In this document: positions 11,201 to 24,000 of the stretch, one piece after another
How positions within the stretch are numbered: the stretch's first letter is position 1
Layout: each line of letters starts with the position of its first letter
NCBI GenBank assembly: GCA_017506865.1
Contig: JAFCMP010000105.1
Span: forward strand, 186,001 to 250,000
DNA length: 64,000 bases
Source: Tribonema minus
Lineage: Eukaryota; Sar; Xanthophyceae; Tribonematales; Tribonemataceae
Direction of reading: 5' to 3'
Notes under the pieces: model-generated
What the model was told of the DNA's origin: nothing
What the model saw: only the letters and a program-made list of their open reading frames with translations
Database searches by the model: none
Translations under genes and position numbers: made by a program

Positions 11201-14200
11201 CAATGCATGGCCGTCCATTACCACAGGCCTCGCCCACAACCCAGCAAATGCAGCACAGCGGTCGCGTCGCGAGCTTGCGCCACAGCTATGACACACATTA
11301 TCACCACAAAACTTCAACAAAACAACTACACCTTAGATCAAACTTTTCCAACCATACAACTTCAACATGCGCTTTTGCAACTGCAACTACCACGCACCTG
11401 TGCCAGCGGATGCGAGTACAGGAGGGCCGTGTGCGGGTCGTCCACCGCACCCCCCCGGCCCCTCCCGCGCCCGTCCTCAAACCTCTCAGACTCCGGCAGA
11501 AACGCGTTGAAAAGGACGTCTCCAAACTTGGCGCGCAGGTGCGGCGACCTGACCAGGCTGGGGTGCGCCAGCAAGTACACCACGAACGTCATGAGCGGCT
11601 CGAAAGAGAGGCCGCCGCGCGACAGCAGGCGCGGATCGTACTGCGTTGAGAAGTCCACTAGGTCCAGTACGTCCTCCACGAGATGCTCCGGCAGAAGGTA
11701 GAGGAGGGCGGTGGGCGGGAGCAACTTCAAGTCCAGTGGAGCGTCGTGCTCGGAAGAGTCCAGCAGCGCGCCCGAGGACTGGCCGATGGCGCGCGTGCAC
11801 CAGCGCGCCGCCGCCAGCAGAAACGCCAGCGCATCTGTCACGGCGTTCTCATCAAGAAGGGAGACCTCCGTGGCAAACTTGATGGCCAGGAGCTGGTCAA
11901 AGTGGCCGCGCGCTTGCTCAACTGCGGGGTCCCCAGGGGGTCCACCTGCCTGGCGCTGGTAGAAGGAGATCTCGCGGTGGAGGCGGGTGTGCCGGGCCGC
12001 TGTCTGTTAGGGGGAGGGGGGGGGGGCGCGGGGGGGGGAGGGGGGTACTGGTCAATGTGGTGTTGCAGAATGTGCAGCACTGCAACTACAGCAGTGAAGA
12101 TCCTGAGTGCCTGAGCAAGCACTCCAACTTTGATGCCAAGTGTTTACGGATCATATGCGTGTGCGGAATCAAGCCTGTATGTGCAATGGTCTGTTTTGTT
12201 GACCTCTCGCGGCATGCCGCCTGCAGTGATATCCATTGTGCTGGCTTGTCCCCGAACTGCCACAATGCACTGACATCTCCACGAGGACAACGTTAACTGT
12301 GCACCACACGTCTCAGTACATATGATGCCAAGCGAAATTGATTGCTCTGTAAACTGCTCCTCCTGTGCCTGGTTACATGCACACAGCACTTATCTTTGGT
12401 TGTACTGGTCACTGGTACATGCATATTAATAGCACGTTGAATCGAGCATAGTCTTGCCTGTATGGGTCCAAGGTGCAGAGCGCGCCATGCCAGGAAGAAG
12501 ATCTGCGTGCTGAAACTCTTGAGCTCTGCGAGTGCTGCTGCGCCGGCGCCAACGCTGATCTGTATCAAGAGAAATAGACAGTGGCTATATCAGCAGCATG
12601 ATTGGTGCAATTCACGGCAAAGCATTGCAGCAATGCTTAGTGCATGATGAGGGTGCATGCTGACATGAACATGTTAGATTTACAGGATTGCGAGGTATGA
12701 AATTTGTAGCATGCATGGCTGATGTGACTGGTGTGTCTGCTTACTTGCTTGAACATACCTAAGGAGCGGAGATGATACAGAGGCTTCATGTTACCTTCAA
12801 TGATGACCTGTCGGCGTCATATGCATGAGTTTAAGTCAATGGTGAAACACTTCGACAAGACTGAAAGCCAAACCCCAATCTCAAATCCAGGTGCTCCCTT
12901 GACCTCATCCTAGCCTCACACCCTCGCCATGGTCTGATTGAACCTTGTTCATGATTGTTACGGACCCCTAAATCACCTCTTCACAACTGCTGTTCATGCT
13001 ACATCTGTCCAACCTTACTCTGACAGTACACCTCCACCTCAACCCTAACACCAACCATAGCCCTCACCCCCAAGCCCTAACTCTATCTGTCAAGCGCCTC
13101 AACTCTTGAAACTTGTCAAGCTGACAGCGCAAAAACCATACTTATACAGTAAACCTCAATAGTGACCCCACCCCCCCCCTTACCTCAGGCATTTCAGGTG
13201 CCCCCTCCGGTGCTGCGACCAGAGGTGTGGTGTCCTTGGGAAACACCCCCGCTCTGACGCTCTGGTTCCTCAGAAATGCCTCTGCGTCCACCACCTTGTC
13301 GAATTTGGCGGGATCGCTGACCACAGGCATGGCCAGCTTCACCAGCAACACGCTGAGGTTGAGAAGGAAGGAATCGGAGGCGGTCTTGAGGGGGTCGATG
13401 CGACTGGCCTCTGCGCCTGTGTTGAGGAGCACTGCCTGCGGGCAGTCAGGGGAGGGGCAAGCGCGCAGGCAGTAAAAGGTCATCGCATGAATGTTAAATG
13501 CAAAACTTTTGAGTCAACCCGAAAAAAGTATACTTTTGAGTCGACCCGAAAAAAGTATACTTCAAAGTGCTTGCTCCTGTGCTCCTCAGCAACTCTCTCT
13601 TGCGGTTGTAAAGCGATGATGTGCAGCTGCAGTGAGCGCATGCTAGCCCTAACTGCTAACCCTAACTGCTGCAACGGCTTTGGTGATGGCTGATGGCGAC
13701 GAACCTCGCTGAAGAGCAGTGCCTGTGAGAGCATACCGACTTGATGCGCATGAGGCACAGCGTGCAGGTGCAGTGTGCTGGCTCATGAGTTGGCAACGCA
13801 CATACTTTTTGAAGTACTGCATATACTGCCAAGGTAAACCTGGCAGTGGCTGCGAAGGTGAGCACTGTTAGCAATGCTCTGTAGCGCAAGAGTCACCCAA
13901 TGGCCACGTGTGATACTGCCCACATGGCAGCAGTCATACATCGAAATGAAAATGCGGGCACACATTTCAATCATTGGTGCCCAGTGTCCATGCCAGGCAG
14001 CACATGGTAAATGATGGCTGACCCTACAGTGGCAGGCGGTTGCTGTTGGAGACAAGTGAGATGGTACGGAATGAGGTGCCTGACACAGAAGGCAAGAGCA
14101 GGCCAACACAGGCAATATAACCACAATTGTGATGCTCACTGTGATGGCCTGACGCACAAGCGCGCTATCATGGCTCACAACACCCATTCAACTGTGAGCA

Positions 14201-17200
14201 TAAGAAGCCAGCTGTCTTGCATACTGAAAGGACGGACAAGCTTGAACCTAACCCTGACTTACCATATTTGTAAGGCAAAGGCAACAGCCTACTGAGCAAC
14301 GGTTGTGAACAAGTTCCTGGCCGTTGCGCTGAGCCATGATGACAGCACAGCACATACTGATGACATCATACCCCCCCGTTAGCTCATAACACCTACGCAC
14401 AGGTACATTGCGCCATGACGACAGCGTATCTAATACCACAACATTTTCATATACCACGATGAGATAAGATATTGATGTACCTCGCTGGCCCAGTGTACAA
14501 CTGCTGCACGCGTCACAGGCCCCGCACGCAGCAGCTGCGACACCAGGTCAAATGCCGCCCCCTGTGCTGCTGCCAGCGGCCCTCGTTGTGCGTCCATGGT
14601 GGCGTCAATGTCTTGCCGGCTGCGCTGTGCTGCACCTGTTGTGTACACAGCAGTGGAATGCACTTGAAGTGGAAGTTTCCGGAACATACGCAGTACTGGT
14701 GTGAGAGCCCAATGAGTGCAGGCCAGAGTCAGCCCGAACCTCCACCCTTACTCAAGACAGCTGCTACAATAGTGCACATTGTATGCTGCAAGTGGCTGTC
14801 TGCCAGGCGCACGCTTCATGTCAGCCAGGCGGCAACAGCCTACAAAGGCAATTGAATGAGCTCTATGAACCATGATGGCTCTGGTCATGAGTGAAGGTGT
14901 CATCTGCAAGGTGTACACAAGGCAAAGGCATTGCAATTTGTTGTGAGCAGCGATGGGTGCGAATAACCCACTACAGTATGGCCAGCAAGCCCAGATTCAA
15001 TTGCAATCCCTATGCATATAGTCACCAGAGCATCCATGAACCACACACCATACTAACGCATGGAGTGCATGGTGAAGATGCATGCTCAATCACTTCTTGT
15101 TCTAGCCCCGACTCCAAACAGACCTCAGCCGTGGCAGGGCCATCAACACCAACAACAACCAAAGCTGGGTTGAATTTGGCTGGCCACACCATGACAACGA
15201 AGCTGAGCACTGTCGCACACAGCCAACACCTAAAAAGCAGCCAACGCCCACATGTATTGTATGCATGCAGTCAATGTTTATGGGAGGAGGGATGAGCTGC
15301 CTCTCAGACCCTGATGACTGACTAATATAGTACCAGGCCACATCTGTAAGTGCGTGTGCAGGTCTACTGTAAGAGAAGAGGCAGCGCTGCTGACCTTTGA
15401 ATGTGTTAAGCACCTCAGGGTCGGCCGGGGAAGGGCCCAGCCGCAGCACCAGTCCAAGAACTGTGGACCGTTCCACAGCAGCACCATTCCTTGGGTTCAC
15501 CAAGACGGGCCGTGCAAAGAATTGGGGCATGCCAGGGGGGTACATGGGGCGGGGGGCTGCCTCAGGGGTACCTTCCTTCGGAAGCGAGAATTCCCGCATC
15601 TGACAAGAGCGAACATAATGAGAGGTGATCAGAGTCGTGAGCACAGCGCAGAGCAACACATTTGCAACGGTACATGTGCGCAGCGGAGTATACGCGCAGG
15701 CTTGTGAGCAAGATGGTTGCACTGAGGCTGCAGAAGTATGCTTTTGCTGCACCCGTGCAAGTGTGTATGCACACAATGATGACACTGCGGTCATTGAAAC
15801 AGCTGCAACTACAATGAGCGCACTGCATTCAGCACTGCAGCAGCTTTGCTGGCTTGATAATGGTCAACTCTTTTTATCGCCCACAATCACAGACCATCAC
15901 AAAACACGGCAGCGGTCTCACAACATGCCCCTTAATGACTAGCATGCAGTGTGCAAGTCAAGCGTGCTTCATGCACACATGGCTGCACTTGCCCTTTATA
16001 TATCGATGCAGATACTTGCACCAAGTGATGGTTGTGCTCATTCAATGGTTCACCAGCATGCCTTGAGCGTGCAGGAGCAACTGCTGAGGCACTGTAGAAT
16101 GCATGAGTACAAACATACTTCAACTTGAACATCTGTACTTCAACCGTGGCTGCACCTTCACGAGTATCATGGCAGCAGCCTTGCTCTGAGCGCACAGTTG
16201 TGTGATGGCCCTGACTGCTGTGAGTGCTGTGGCTTGAGAGGCAGCAGGTGCACCATGCGACTGCCCCTGCGCCAGCATCTTCACCAGCTCCCCGAACAGT
16301 TTCAGTGCGACCTGCAGTATCATTAATGAGAGATGTGCATGGTGCAGAGTGAGCAACTCACTGGGGAGTAGCAGATAGAGAAGAATCTCGGTAACACCTC
16401 AAACTTCCTGCACATGGTGGTGTCGCATCCAAAACGAGATACTCGGAGCCACCAGCATCAGCAACATCTGCCTGACCACAATCTATCATATGCATGGCTG
16501 CTGCAAAGAGAGAATGGGATGCTGCACGCAGTTACGAACCTATTCGCAAATCACAGCCCAAGTAACGCTATTGATTACTTTGGATTACTGACAGACCAAC
16601 ACTTTAGGCATCCTGGTCTTCAATAGCATGCAAGACGCACTGACAAAAATGAATGTACAACAAATCATTCAAACTTCAACAACACGGTTTCTGGGAAACT
16701 CTTTGGGGCTCTAGAAACATGTCTGAAAGGCTGCAAATGCACAAGTGTCATACCAGACCACTTTGCACTACCTTGCAAGTATATGATGACAGGCATGCAT
16801 AACTCTATGATGTGTAAGGTGCCAGCGTGTTTCAGCCGGTACTGGGCTGGGCATCACCAGCCATATCAAGACAGAGCTAGTGGCACTCTGCACTCCACAG
16901 TGGTGCACGCACTGCAACAGCGACTGCTAATGGCTCATCCGCAGCAGCCAGAGGCTAGCTGTCAGGCAGTGTGTCGAGCCTTGAAGGCTCCCGAAACACC
17001 ACACCCTGCATGCTAATGCTGCGCAACGACGACACCTGACTGCATGATGGTGCCATCAGCGTTGGATATCATGTAGCAGTATCAAGGCCACTTTTCAACC
17101 TGCCAAGAAGCCTGACACTTGGCGCGATGTCAGAGAGACACAGCAGGCGGCACATTGTGAAAACGCCGAAGCCAATCATGCCCTGACCTGAAGCGCGATC

Positions 17201-19261
17201 ATGACGTCATACCATGATCACGATGGCATGACGTCATGACATGGTGGTTTCAGACACCCACATGTACCACTGCTACCAATGGCAATCATTGATCAAGGGA
17301 TTTTCAACCTCAAATGAGTGGCAATTCTGGCTGAGCAGATTAGTGCTGCTCGCCCCAAGAGCATTCAGCCCCCCCCCCCACACACACACACACACACACA
17401 TTGCGCTATGAATGCCCACAATCAAAGCCTCAATCAGGTGTACTACATTATATGATACACTGCTAGAGAACTACGTGAATGAGGGCAGACTCACCTCCTC
17501 AAGTGACTCCTGCTCCTCCAATGCCTTCATGACAGCAGTAAGGTACCCCGTCGGCAACACCATGCCCCCCATACCCCCCATGCCCCCTCCCACAGCATCC
17601 TCAGCCGTGAGGACCTTCAAAAGCACCTGAGGCCCCTCCTCTGCTTCGCCAAACATGCCGGGCTCCATGAGGCAGCTGGCTGAGTAGTTGACGATAAGCA
17701 GTAGGGCCTCACTGAGTACGGATGAAACTGCTGACAGGTCCACCTGTCGGCGAAGGAGAGTGCAGCAGCGTGAGCGTGCATCTGATGCAAATGCATTCTG
17801 TTTGCAGGCGAGTCGCCGGCACCATAGTGATCAACTGATCACATTGCCAGCGACTTATGTCATAGCATTTGCACAGGAATGTCACACAGGCATGATCACA
17901 TGGCCAACTGCAGCACCCATGGGCAGCCAGGGCCCATGCGTTGCTGCCAACTCAGGTGCAGCACGCCATTGTCTACAGGGAGAGCAGGCTCGGTGTTGAA
18001 GCCTGCTCATGTGCACAGGATATCAACAAGCAACCTCATCTCTATTGTAAAACCACAACCCTCAATTGCTGCCACTAAGGCATGAACAAGTCCAAGGCAT
18101 GAACAGACAAGATGATGAGTAACTGATATGAACAAGGCAGGGATCTGACACAACGCATATCCCGCAACCACAGAAAGACTGTGGTTCTAATTGAGAGCTG
18201 CAATTCTCACCTTCTGGCTCCTCCGCTGCACTGCTTGCAGTTCCTCGTGACACCGAGCATAGCACCGCATCAGATACCCCAGGCCCCCAGCCTCCCCACC
18301 CGCGCTCATCCCTAGCCGCGCAGCAATAATCTCTGGAAGGCTCTCGGCGCTCAGAAGCTGATCCGCGCCAGTCCCGCCCGTGTCCATGGTTGCAGACATG
18401 TTGGTGAAGATATCCTCGTCCGAGTTGGACAGCGTCACGCGAAACACCTTCCGCAGCGCCGCGTTGATCCGCTGCTCCATAGTGATCACGCGCCCCCCTG
18501 ACCCGGACAGACCAGGCGTTCCTGCTGTTGAGGCATCGCTGCCGCCGCGTGCTAGCGCAGGAGTGGCTGTGTATGCTTCCGAAGGTGCTGCGGGCCGTTT
18601 TTGTGGCGTTTTTTGGTCGCTGGGTCTCCGTACTGCTGATGCTGCTGCTGGCGGCACCGGGGGTTGCACAGCTGCCGGGGCAGCAGCAGTAGCTGGCGGC
18701 GGTGGCAGCGATTGTGCTTCCGCTGCTGCCTGTGCCTGAGCTGCTTGCAGAGCCATCATCTTCTCGAGGCGGCGCTGCCGGATCTGTGCGACACACAAAC
18801 GACCACTACAACTTCAACTTTATGGATAATTGACTTCGACAAGATGCGAGTGTGTGTGTGCTGTGTGTGCATTGCTTTGAAGCAAGCGGACAAGCATGAA
18901 AAACCACATTACACACCATCTTGACTAAATGTTGCAACGGGCAAGTGCATTGCGAGGAAACACGCCGATTGATGTTGCAGATCTTTTTTGGAGAAGACGC
19001 AATTTCAAGCAGCAAGAGCTAATTGAGGAGAACCACTTCGCCTGCTCAATGAACAACTTCCCGTCGTTTGGTCAATCTGAAGCTGCTGGCTCCACTTACT
19101 TGGTCGGGAGTCATCTGCTGCACAGGCTCAGCGCTCAGGCTCTGCCCAGCTACTTCACCAGCTTGTGCAGGCTGCTGCCCGCTGCTGATCCAGTTCCTGA
19201 CAGAACCAAGCCATCCAGCCTGTCCGCCCCCTTCTTGCTGCCCATCGGGATCGTCAGCCAT
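8274..19261 (-). CDS. UBE4/UFD2-like: Ubiquitin conjugation factor E4 (UFD2/UBE4 family), U-box
   Basis: E4 enzymes extend ubiquitin chains on proteasome substrates together with E1, E2 and the Cdc48/p97 system. Twelve exons (minus strand): 19261-19100, 18783-18211, 17743-17495, 16311-16156, 15599-15395, 14635-14481, 13435-13184, 12559-12458, 12003-11398, 10771-10644, 9749-9566 and 8981-8274. All frames join to give about 1159 aa. The N-terminus has MTPDQIRQRRLEKM, as in UBE4 proteins. The core shows ISFYQRQ, LLYGDVEHTGFYDKLTHRYN and RKPFLLPELLGRLASMLL. The C-terminal U-box (about residues 1083-1155) reads FLDPLMCTIMQDPVGLPTSG and continues through TDPFNRKPL. Exon 2 carries an Ala/Pro-rich linker. 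Intron 8 seems to use a GC donor (CAG/gcaaga). The intron-11 donor abuts a telomere-like repeat. An alternative upstream ATG exists at 19309. The head-to-head neighbour is the complex I gene. Confidence 0.93.
9102..9175. repeat. Short tandem duplication in E4 intron 11
   Basis: CATCAGTTGTCGTGGGCTGT followed by TGTAGGCACTG occurs twice about 44 bp apart, with a four-base difference between the copies. It is a local slippage or repair duplication. Confidence 0.8.
9524..9562. repeat. TTAGGG-type interstitial telomeric repeat, E4 intron 11
   Basis: Roughly six imperfect TTAGGG units on the plus strand. On the transcribed (minus) strand the CCCTAA units begin three bases after the splice donor GAG/gtg of E4 exon 11. 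If the intron were retained, the reading frame would run into repeated Leu-Thr before stopping. Confidence 0.85.
12008..12048. repeat. G-run tract forming the pyrimidine tract of an E4 intron
   Basis: The plus strand shows almost uninterrupted G with a few A, C and T. On the transcribed minus strand this is a C-rich polypyrimidine tract ending at the acceptor CTAACAG before exon 9 (exon starts at 12003). The plus strand could form G-quadruplexes. Confidence 0.7.
13503..13558. repeat. 27-bp tandem duplication
   Basis: Two adjacent copies of a 27-bp unit beginning CTTTTGAGTC and ending AAAAAAGTATA, differing at one base. They lie in the intron just upstream of E4 exon 7. Confidence 0.85.
17198..17242. 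repeat. Imperfect palindrome with two ATGACGTCAT cores
   Basis: Two copies of ATGACGTCAT lie in inverted arrangement about 18 bp apart, with partly complementary flanks (ACCAT and ATGGC). Together they form a near-palindrome of about 45 bp. It lies in E4 intron 3. The core resembles a CRE/bZIP site, but no function can be claimed. Confidence 0.6.
17370..17400. repeat. C-run and (CA)n microsatellite
   Basis: A run of about nine C is followed by about eleven CA units, in E4 intron 3 roughly 95 bp downstream (in coding sense) of the exon 3 donor. A further CA-rich stretch lies at 5636-5690. Confidence 0.85.
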
Positions 19262-19657
19262 GATGTTCTCGATGCAACACTTGTTGCAACTCTGCCGAGG
19301 TCTCATCAAAAGACTTCAAGTCCGAGTTGAGCTTTGCCTAACTCTGTGTCCCACCACGCACGGGAAGGGCCGCTAGTTTGGAGGCGATAGTCTTGCACAG
19401 GTAACGCTTAGGCGTCGTTAGTGCCACATCCTCTACGGCCGTTTCCAATCGCTTTGTCTCTGGGGTGGGTTCTGCTGTTTTTTGGCTTGTGCTCTCTCTA
19501 GCAGCGTAGCTCTCACCCACGCGCTGGCTGTGCAGCACTGAATGCATGGAGGACACGCTCAGTATATCGGCGCCGCCAGATTGCTGCTCATTCATCGTGC
19601 TGCTTGCCCACCCTGTCGCGCTTGCTGTGCCTGCAGGACACACAAAAAAGAAAAGCC
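19262..19657. promoter_or_regulatory. Shared divergent promoter region, E4 and NDUFA3-like
   Basis: About 400 bp separate the E4 start codon (minus) from the complex I subunit start codon (plus). This must contain both 5' UTRs and both promoters. One ACTTCAAG motif lies at 19313. No clear TATA box was seen. Confidence 0.5.
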
Positions 19658-20245
19658 ATGCCGTTCAACCCGCCTGCCACGCGGTTCTTCCTGGCACCGT
19701 TCCTGAAGCGATGCATCGACAGGGAACCTATTGTGGCTCTGAGCTGCATGCTGGCGGGGTTCGGATTTGTCTTCCCTCTCGTCACCATCCCCCTCAGGTA
19801 ATTTCTGCTGCTGCGTCGCCTGCCGCTCTTCTTTGAGCAATGTAAACCATATGGAGGCAATTCACCTGCCGTTGAGCTTAAAGGTGTTGCACCTATACAC
19901 TCAGAGTCCAATGATCTACAACTGTAGAATTACCACGCTGGGAATGGCGTGCAAAGGGCCTCACCGACCGAATCCTGCTTTACCTTGGCAGCTTTAGAGC
20001 AACGCTCTCTACATTTAACCTGGATGTCACCATCTGCAGTTCGCATACACGACATCATCCACTTTGTGTGTCATGGCACAGGAGCATGAGTGTCCCTGAC
20101 AGTCACCGTAACTTCTACCTTCCCATCGCTCAACAGGAACAGTGTGGGCTTGCCAACATGGCAATACGACGCAATCACAGAGCAGAACATCAAGCTGGCG
20201 GATGCACAAATTGGGAAGGAGGCCATGTGGAAGGGCAACCAATGA
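19658..20245 (+). CDS. Probable complex I accessory subunit, NDUFA3/B9-like
   Basis: A two-exon gene (19658-19797 and 20137-20245) encoding 82 aa, which matches the ~80-90 aa expected for the B9/NDUFA3 accessory subunit of mitochondrial NADH:ubiquinone oxidoreductase. The codon split AG/G gives Arg at the junction. Features seen are an N-terminal FLKRCIDREPIVALSCMLAG, comparable to the 'DKEPV...' start of the B9 transmembrane segment, then one hydrophobic helix (about residues 22-45). A short soluble tail follows, with LPTWQYDAIT. B9 is a single-pass inner-membrane protein of the proximal membrane arm. The identification rests on length, the acidic-EP motif and a helix followed by a P-x-Y-like segment; it is reasonable but not certain. 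A TGTAA signal at 20674-20678 suits the 3' end. The gene is divergent from E4. Confidence 0.65.
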
Positions 20246-21017
20246 ATGGAGCGGCACCATGTACAGCAGTCACGGACGGACCGCTGGAGTAACAGCAGGC
20301 AATGCTGGGTGACAAAAATTGACAGTATAGCTAGCAGTTACGAATTCAGGGCACAAATGTAGCATGACTTTGCAGGCGAGGTAGCTTTTTGTTGTTGTGT
20401 GATGCTTTGCTTGTCGCCTGCTGCTATTGAGGTTCACATTGCTGCGGCTTGCTACAGCACCAAGTGAATATTTGCATCTTACTCAGTCTCTGCATGCCAC
20501 GACATGTGCTCAACACGCTTTGCACAACTGCTTTTTCAGGACTGTGGCACCAGTGTATCTCACAATGGCCCTCGTCCCTCAGTATTTGTTTCTAGTCTTG
20601 CAGGTGTGGGCAGTCAAGTGTTGTGACACCACCGGCGTTCAATGCTTTTCAATTGCAGTGCTGCCTCTGAAAGTGTAATGCAGCAGCACACCTAGGGGAA
20701 GGGTTTAATGCTGGCAGTTAGGGTTACTCAATGCTGACATGTGCACCACCAACCCAAGTCTTTGCCCACAAGAGGATGTGACACTTAGAGTTTGCCATCC
20801 GCAGACTGGTCAGTCACCAAGGCCACCAGTGAGGCACATGCATTTTACTAATAACCTTCATTCAGTCATTCAGTCACGACTTCAACTGTGGCGCGCAGAA
20901 TGTACTTCTACAGAAAAGGCCTGCAGAAATTGGCAGCAGCTGATAGGAGGGTCTAGCATGGCATGGCACGGCGGCTCTTGATCTGCTGTAGTATTGATTC
21001 GCCTGCAGCAGGGCGAC
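20246..21017. other. Gap between NDUFA3-like gene and kinase gene
   Basis: 3' flank of the complex I gene, with TGTAA at 20674-20678, a single TTAGGG unit near 20706, and the dispersed CTTCAACT motif near 20880. A pyrimidine-poor CTGCAG acceptor-like site just before 21010 means a 5' non-coding exon of the kinase is possible. No coding sequence was recognised. Confidence 0.45.
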
Positions 21018-24000
21018 ATGACCTCCCTCGACTCTTCTAGCCTCGCGCTCGATGCACAAGGTGCCCAGCGTGGCACGATCAACTCGCTGCCAATGAGGCC
21101 TAGGGAGACTTTGGCGTGCACCCTGATCAGAGATGAGGCTGGCTTCGTAAGACGCGTTAACGAGTACGAGTTTGTGAAGGAGCTGGGGCGTGGCGTTGGC
21201 GGCGATGTGCTGCTATGCAGGCGAGTGGGCGGAGGTGGCGATGGCGAGCTGGTGGTGATAAAGGCTTTCGACAAGTCGCTACTGAGGCGGCAGAGCCGGG
21301 AGGAAGCATTCCGGTCGCAGGTCAGCAATCATACCACCAATGCATGATAGTTCGCACAATGTAATACTCCATCATGTGTGTCATGACATGTGGCATGACA
21401 TGATCAACATAGCTGAGCTCAAGCTGAATTCGGAATTGCGTTAGTGAGAGTTGATGCACACAATTTGCTGCCACGCAAAACTGGTGCTGTATGATAGTCA
21501 TTTTGGCTGAGACCCCAACATTCAAGATTGTTGTCAGAGTTGACATATACAAACAGTAAGACAGGACCATTTAATTCGGCCACCTCAGAAAAGTGATTCA
21601 CAGCTCACTGTCTGCGCAGGTGCCTGTTTTGCAATGACTTCAACGTTCCACAAGCTTCGTATCAGCTTAGTGAGTGTCAACAGATCTGCAATGTGGATGT
21701 CAACCTTAATTGATGTATGTACCAGCTACAGAAATACCGAGGTTTGCGCCCCATTTTAAAGCTGCTGTTGATCTGCATTATAAAACTTTGCAACAAAGGG
21801 GGTTACAATGAGGTTGCTAATTCAACCGAGATTGCGATCAGCAAGCACCTGTTCTGGCTGAACAGAGATCTGGTCGATAAAAGGGCAGTTCAATATGTGT
21901 TGGGCTGACCGTGTTGTCACATCATCATGTCTACCACAGTGCTCAGCAGAACTGTGCTCTGAGTAGGGCCGAAAATGGCCGATGCAGGGTGTTGCTGCTG
22001 TTTTGTCAATCTAATGGGCCAGCAAAAGCATGCAGGAACACAGCTGACACTAGAGTTTGAGCCACGCTGTGCTGTGATGCAGCCTCAGAGTCAAGGCCAC
22101 CTCAGTTGTCATGACTGCGGCACACCCATACACACATGACACAGGCAGTGGCAGAGAAACGTGGTGGCATTGCCAATAGATGTGCTGCACATGGAGAAAC
22201 ATGTTATCAAACTTGAGCAGGACTGGGCAGGAAGTACATGGCCCCACAGCAGCAGGTCATGTTAGACACCGAGTCTGAAAGTATCTGTCATCCGTCCAGT
22301 AAGACACCTACCAGTGGCAGCAATGTGGATGTGAACTCTGAGACTGCTGCAGTTTACACCCGCTGCAACCAGAGCTGCAGCCAAAGACGCCTGCTGCTCA
22401 AGCTGCATCTCATCAGAAGCTAGTGGGCAACGAGCTCAAACTTTTAGCAGACCCTGATGAGCGCAATCAGGCGCACTCGCCTGGCCATAACACCTACGAG
22501 CAGGGGAGCGTTGTTCAACTTCAACTCAAAAATGCTTTTTCCAGCAGGCATTTTTCTTTAAAAACTTCAACTCCAGTGCTTCTTCTGCTTTACAATCCCA
22601 GCAAGCTCAAATGCACCAGTAGTTCTCAGTGAAGAGGTTACAGCTAAACTACTCAGGAGCAGCAAGTCACGGTATATGAGCAGTGTGGACGACAGTTTGA
22701 ACCGGCTTGTACATTAAGAAACTGACGTATCTGTCAAAACCCACGCTCCACTTGGCACTTGCAGCAGCGTGGCAGAGGATTCAACATGCTGAGCACATGA
22801 ATGTACAAGTGCTTCAGCAACAACAAAAGGCATAGGCTCTCTGATGCACGTGCGCTCTAAGTGCGTGGTGCATGTGCACTTGAACAGCATGGCGCACGCG
22901 TACTAGAAGTGCATTGCATTACACAATCCGAGTTGAAGTTTTGCATTAGTTCCTTCGATGTACGCCCACCTCCAGAGGGGGACATGAAATGGGCGGCGGG
23001 GCATCGATGGCGGTGGGGCCCGGCCATACATGTGCTGATGTGTGGCGTTTCACTCGACTACTTCTTTCATAAGAGGCTGATTCAGAAAGACAGGGCGCAG
23101 GCAAGGCCTGCTGCGTGTGAAGTTGGGTGATGCTGCGCATGGAGTGACGTCATGACTGCCTCAAGGCAATGCAGATTCAAGGCCACTGGCACTCAACAGT
23201 TTGTGGTGATGCATACCCACAGTCAATGGCACTTGGCGGTAAAGCCATCACTTGGAAGTACTGCCCATGCGCGCACAGAGCTGACAATCCTCATGGCAGG
23301 GCATGCATGTATGCAAAGCATGACTCGAAGCATGACTTGAAGCATTTAAATTTCAATGACGGCACCGCCTGTGCCAAGTCAGCAGTGCCTCTACGCCACG
23401 CTCTGCACCAATGGTCAAACCACTTCTGTGTGTGCCCACTTGACCACAACCCCCAACCCTATCCTACGCGCAGAGGCGACTAGTGCGGGCGGGCGCGCCA
23501 CGCAGGGGCCTGCCGGTGCGCGCACACACCGCTACAAGCGCGCGCATGGAGGCAGTGCGACGCGAAGTCGCCATCCTCAAGAAGGTCTGCCATCCGCACA
23601 TCACCCGCCTACTGGACGTCATTGACGACCCCTCTCTGGACACCATATTTGTGGCAATGGAGTATGTGGGGGGGTCCACGGTCATGGTCTGGGACGCAGA
23701 TCACCAAATGTACCGGTCGCCGGTGACGGGTGGGCCGCTTACCAGTGTGATGGCGGCGCGGTTCACGAGCGACCTCTTGAGTGGTCTGGCGTACCTGCAC
23801 TTGCAGAGGGTCGTGCACAGGTACGGTTGCCGGAGTCATGAATTCTGGGATATGTAGGACGTAAATTGTAAGTGTGACGCAACCGCAAGTAAATACTGTA
23901 AACCCTCAGTACCCCCTGTGTAGAACGCAAGTCGTAAGTTTAATGCGAGTACTCTGTACTTGCAAAATGTAACGGTCGTGAATGTCGTAAAGTTCTACCC

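Noticed and set aside
13038..13080. Telomeric repeat array
   Set aside because: CCCTAAC-like units here are too degenerate and interrupted to be called an array. They are mentioned only as scattered units.
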